Below, one piece after another: positions 6,800 to 7,320 of a DNA stretch of 7,320 nt. Source of the DNA: Chloroflexota bacterium (GTDB lineage: Bacteria > Chloroflexota > UBA5177 > JANWHV01). The notes beneath the pieces are model-generated. The model did not search any database, was not told the origin of the DNA, and saw only the letters and a program-made list of their open reading frames with translations. A program made the position numbers and the translations under genes. Position 1 is the first letter of the stretch, and every line of letters begins with the position of its first letter. The DNA lies in assembly GCA_028287725.1 (NCBI GenBank), contig JAQBPC010000463.1:1-7320 (forward strand), written 5' to 3'.

Positions 6800-6842
6800 A
6801 GCGGATAACTGATGGGCAGGCAGCTCGAGCAGCGTAGGCGCA

Positions 6843-6865
6843 ACCGTGGCACGGTGCAGCACCGT
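6843..6865. repeat. Overlapping inverted repeats ACCGTG / CACGGTG / CACCGT
   Basis: ACGGTG (6851-6856) can pair with CACCGT (6860-6865) across a 3-nt loop, a 6-bp stem. The preceding ACCGTG (6843-6848) is also complementary to CACGGT (6850-6855), though only 1 nt apart. The two pairings are mutually exclusive. It could be a weak terminator for the upstream ligase gene or a protein-binding palindrome; the sequence does not decide. Confidence 0.35.
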
Positions 6866-6910
6866 TAGCGGACGAACAGAGCGTCAGTTCTGGACGGTGC
6901 GCTCATGAAT

Positions 6911-6932
6911 GACAAGCTGGGCTCAGTTTGTC
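6911..6932. terminator. Candidate bidirectional terminator hairpin
   Basis: GACAAGCTG (6911-6919), loop GGCT, CAGTTTGTC (6924-6932) gives a 9-bp stem with one G-T pair and a 4-nt loop. It lies between two convergent genes, where a shared terminator is expected. There is no T-run on either side, so it is not a classical intrinsic terminator and the call rests on stem quality and position. Confidence 0.4.
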
Positions 6933-6992
6933 GCGGCTGGCGGGGATACCTCACCAAGATGTTACCGGCCCCGCGGCCCGGGTACGCCTCGC

Positions 6993-7320
6993 TTATCGTA
7001 TCGTAAATGTCGCGCCGGCACTGTCTGGACTCAGCGTGCAGGTGCAGGCATTCAAGCGGTACTCTGACGCCACTCTGCTGAAGGCTGCAGCAATCCGGTC
7101 ACATCCTGTCGACGCAAGCGCGATCACCGACGATCCGGCTCCGCTGAGCGATGCACCATGGGCACCGGCAGTGATCGCGGCATCAATGGCAGCCGGAAGA
7201 TAGCGGAAACCGGCCGTGCGATACGGTTGATGTAACCTATCCTCCATTGCCACGCGCAGCAAATCCAGCTTACCTTCGGCGAATGCAGCCACCATCAACG
7301 CAGCCCTGCTGGTGTTAAAG
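6993..7320 (-). CDS. thrB: Homoserine kinase, C-terminal part
   Basis: GHMP-family kinase that phosphorylates homoserine in threonine synthesis. It is read on the minus strand, with stop TAA at 6995-6993, and the frame stays open to the window edge, so the N-terminal two thirds are missing. Reading in from the edge, FNTSRAALMVAAF leads to the family motif DRLHQPYR and then to the glycine-rich GHMP motif LSGAGSS (complement of 7128-7148; usually LSGAGPS), which helps form the active site. The visible fragment is about 109 residues and ends in a beta-rich stretch finishing GATFTIR, as homoserine kinases do. It is convergent with the chaperone-side genes and belongs to a different transcription unit, perhaps with other threonine genes beyond the window. 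The plus-strand open frame over the same bases (6928-7203) is its shadow. Confidence 0.88.
   Translation of the reverse strand, partial: FNTSRAALMVAAFAEGKLDLLRVAMEDRLHQPYRTAGFRYLPAAIDAAITAGAHGASLSGAGSSVIALASTGCDRIAAAFSRVASEYRLNACTCTLSPDSAGATFTIR

Larger units (their letters stand above)
6800..6992. other. Convergent intergenic region with hairpins, no gene seen
   Basis: This 193-bp stretch lies between the stop codons of the cysteine ligase (+) and thrB (-). I see no coding sequence or promoter with conviction. It contains two compact inverted repeats, at 6843-6865 and 6911-6932, and a repeated ACGGTGC (6851-6857 and 6894-6900). A role in ending both transcripts is plausible from position only. 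Confidence 0.5.

Noticed and set aside
6928..7203. Plus-strand 91-residue ORF
   Set aside because: It lies mostly antisense to the clearly recognisable homoserine kinase and shows no family motif of its own.

Overview
The window is a protein-dense bacterial segment carrying a heat-shock chaperone cluster, and it looks like a member of the Chloroflexota (inference). Three things point there. The first gene is the C-terminal part of a DUF2298 / 'YYY'-type multi-pass membrane protein, a family known mainly from Chloroflexota and archaea. DnaK lacks the roughly 25-residue insert in the ATPase domain that Proteobacteria carry. The chaperone genes are linked to an HspR-type MerR repressor, an arrangement known from Actinobacteria, Chloroflexota, Deinococcota and a few others. 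No 16S gene or other decisive marker is present, so the phylum is not proven.

Layout: 1-1054 is the 3' end of the DUF2298 gene (+). 1055-1283 is a non-coding leader containing a near-consensus sigma70 promoter (TTGACA, 17 bp, TATACT). This promoter is overlapped by an inverted repeat resembling HAIR, the HspR-associated inverted repeat. Then follow, all on +, dnaK (1284-3056), a dnaJ-type co-chaperone with a half-size zinc region (3123-4151), hspR (about 4262-4696), a CPBP-family intramembrane protease (4774-5565) and a short cysteinyl-tRNA synthetase / MshC-like ligase (5606-6799). A 193-bp convergent intergenic region with hairpins separates this run from the 3' part of homoserine kinase thrB on the minus strand (6993 to the window edge).

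How it works together: the sequence reads as a self-contained autoregulated circuit. HspR, encoded third in the run, would bind the HAIR-like operator in the promoter in front of dnaK and block RNA polymerase. In Streptomyces, DnaK acts as co-repressor of HspR, so titration of DnaK by unfolded protein relieves repression. grpE, which lies between dnaK and dnaJ in the classical actinobacterial operon, is absent here. The membrane protease and the cysteine ligase follow at short spacings (77 and 40 bp) on the same strand with no obvious promoter or strong terminator, so they may be read through from the heat-shock promoter. This last point is inference.
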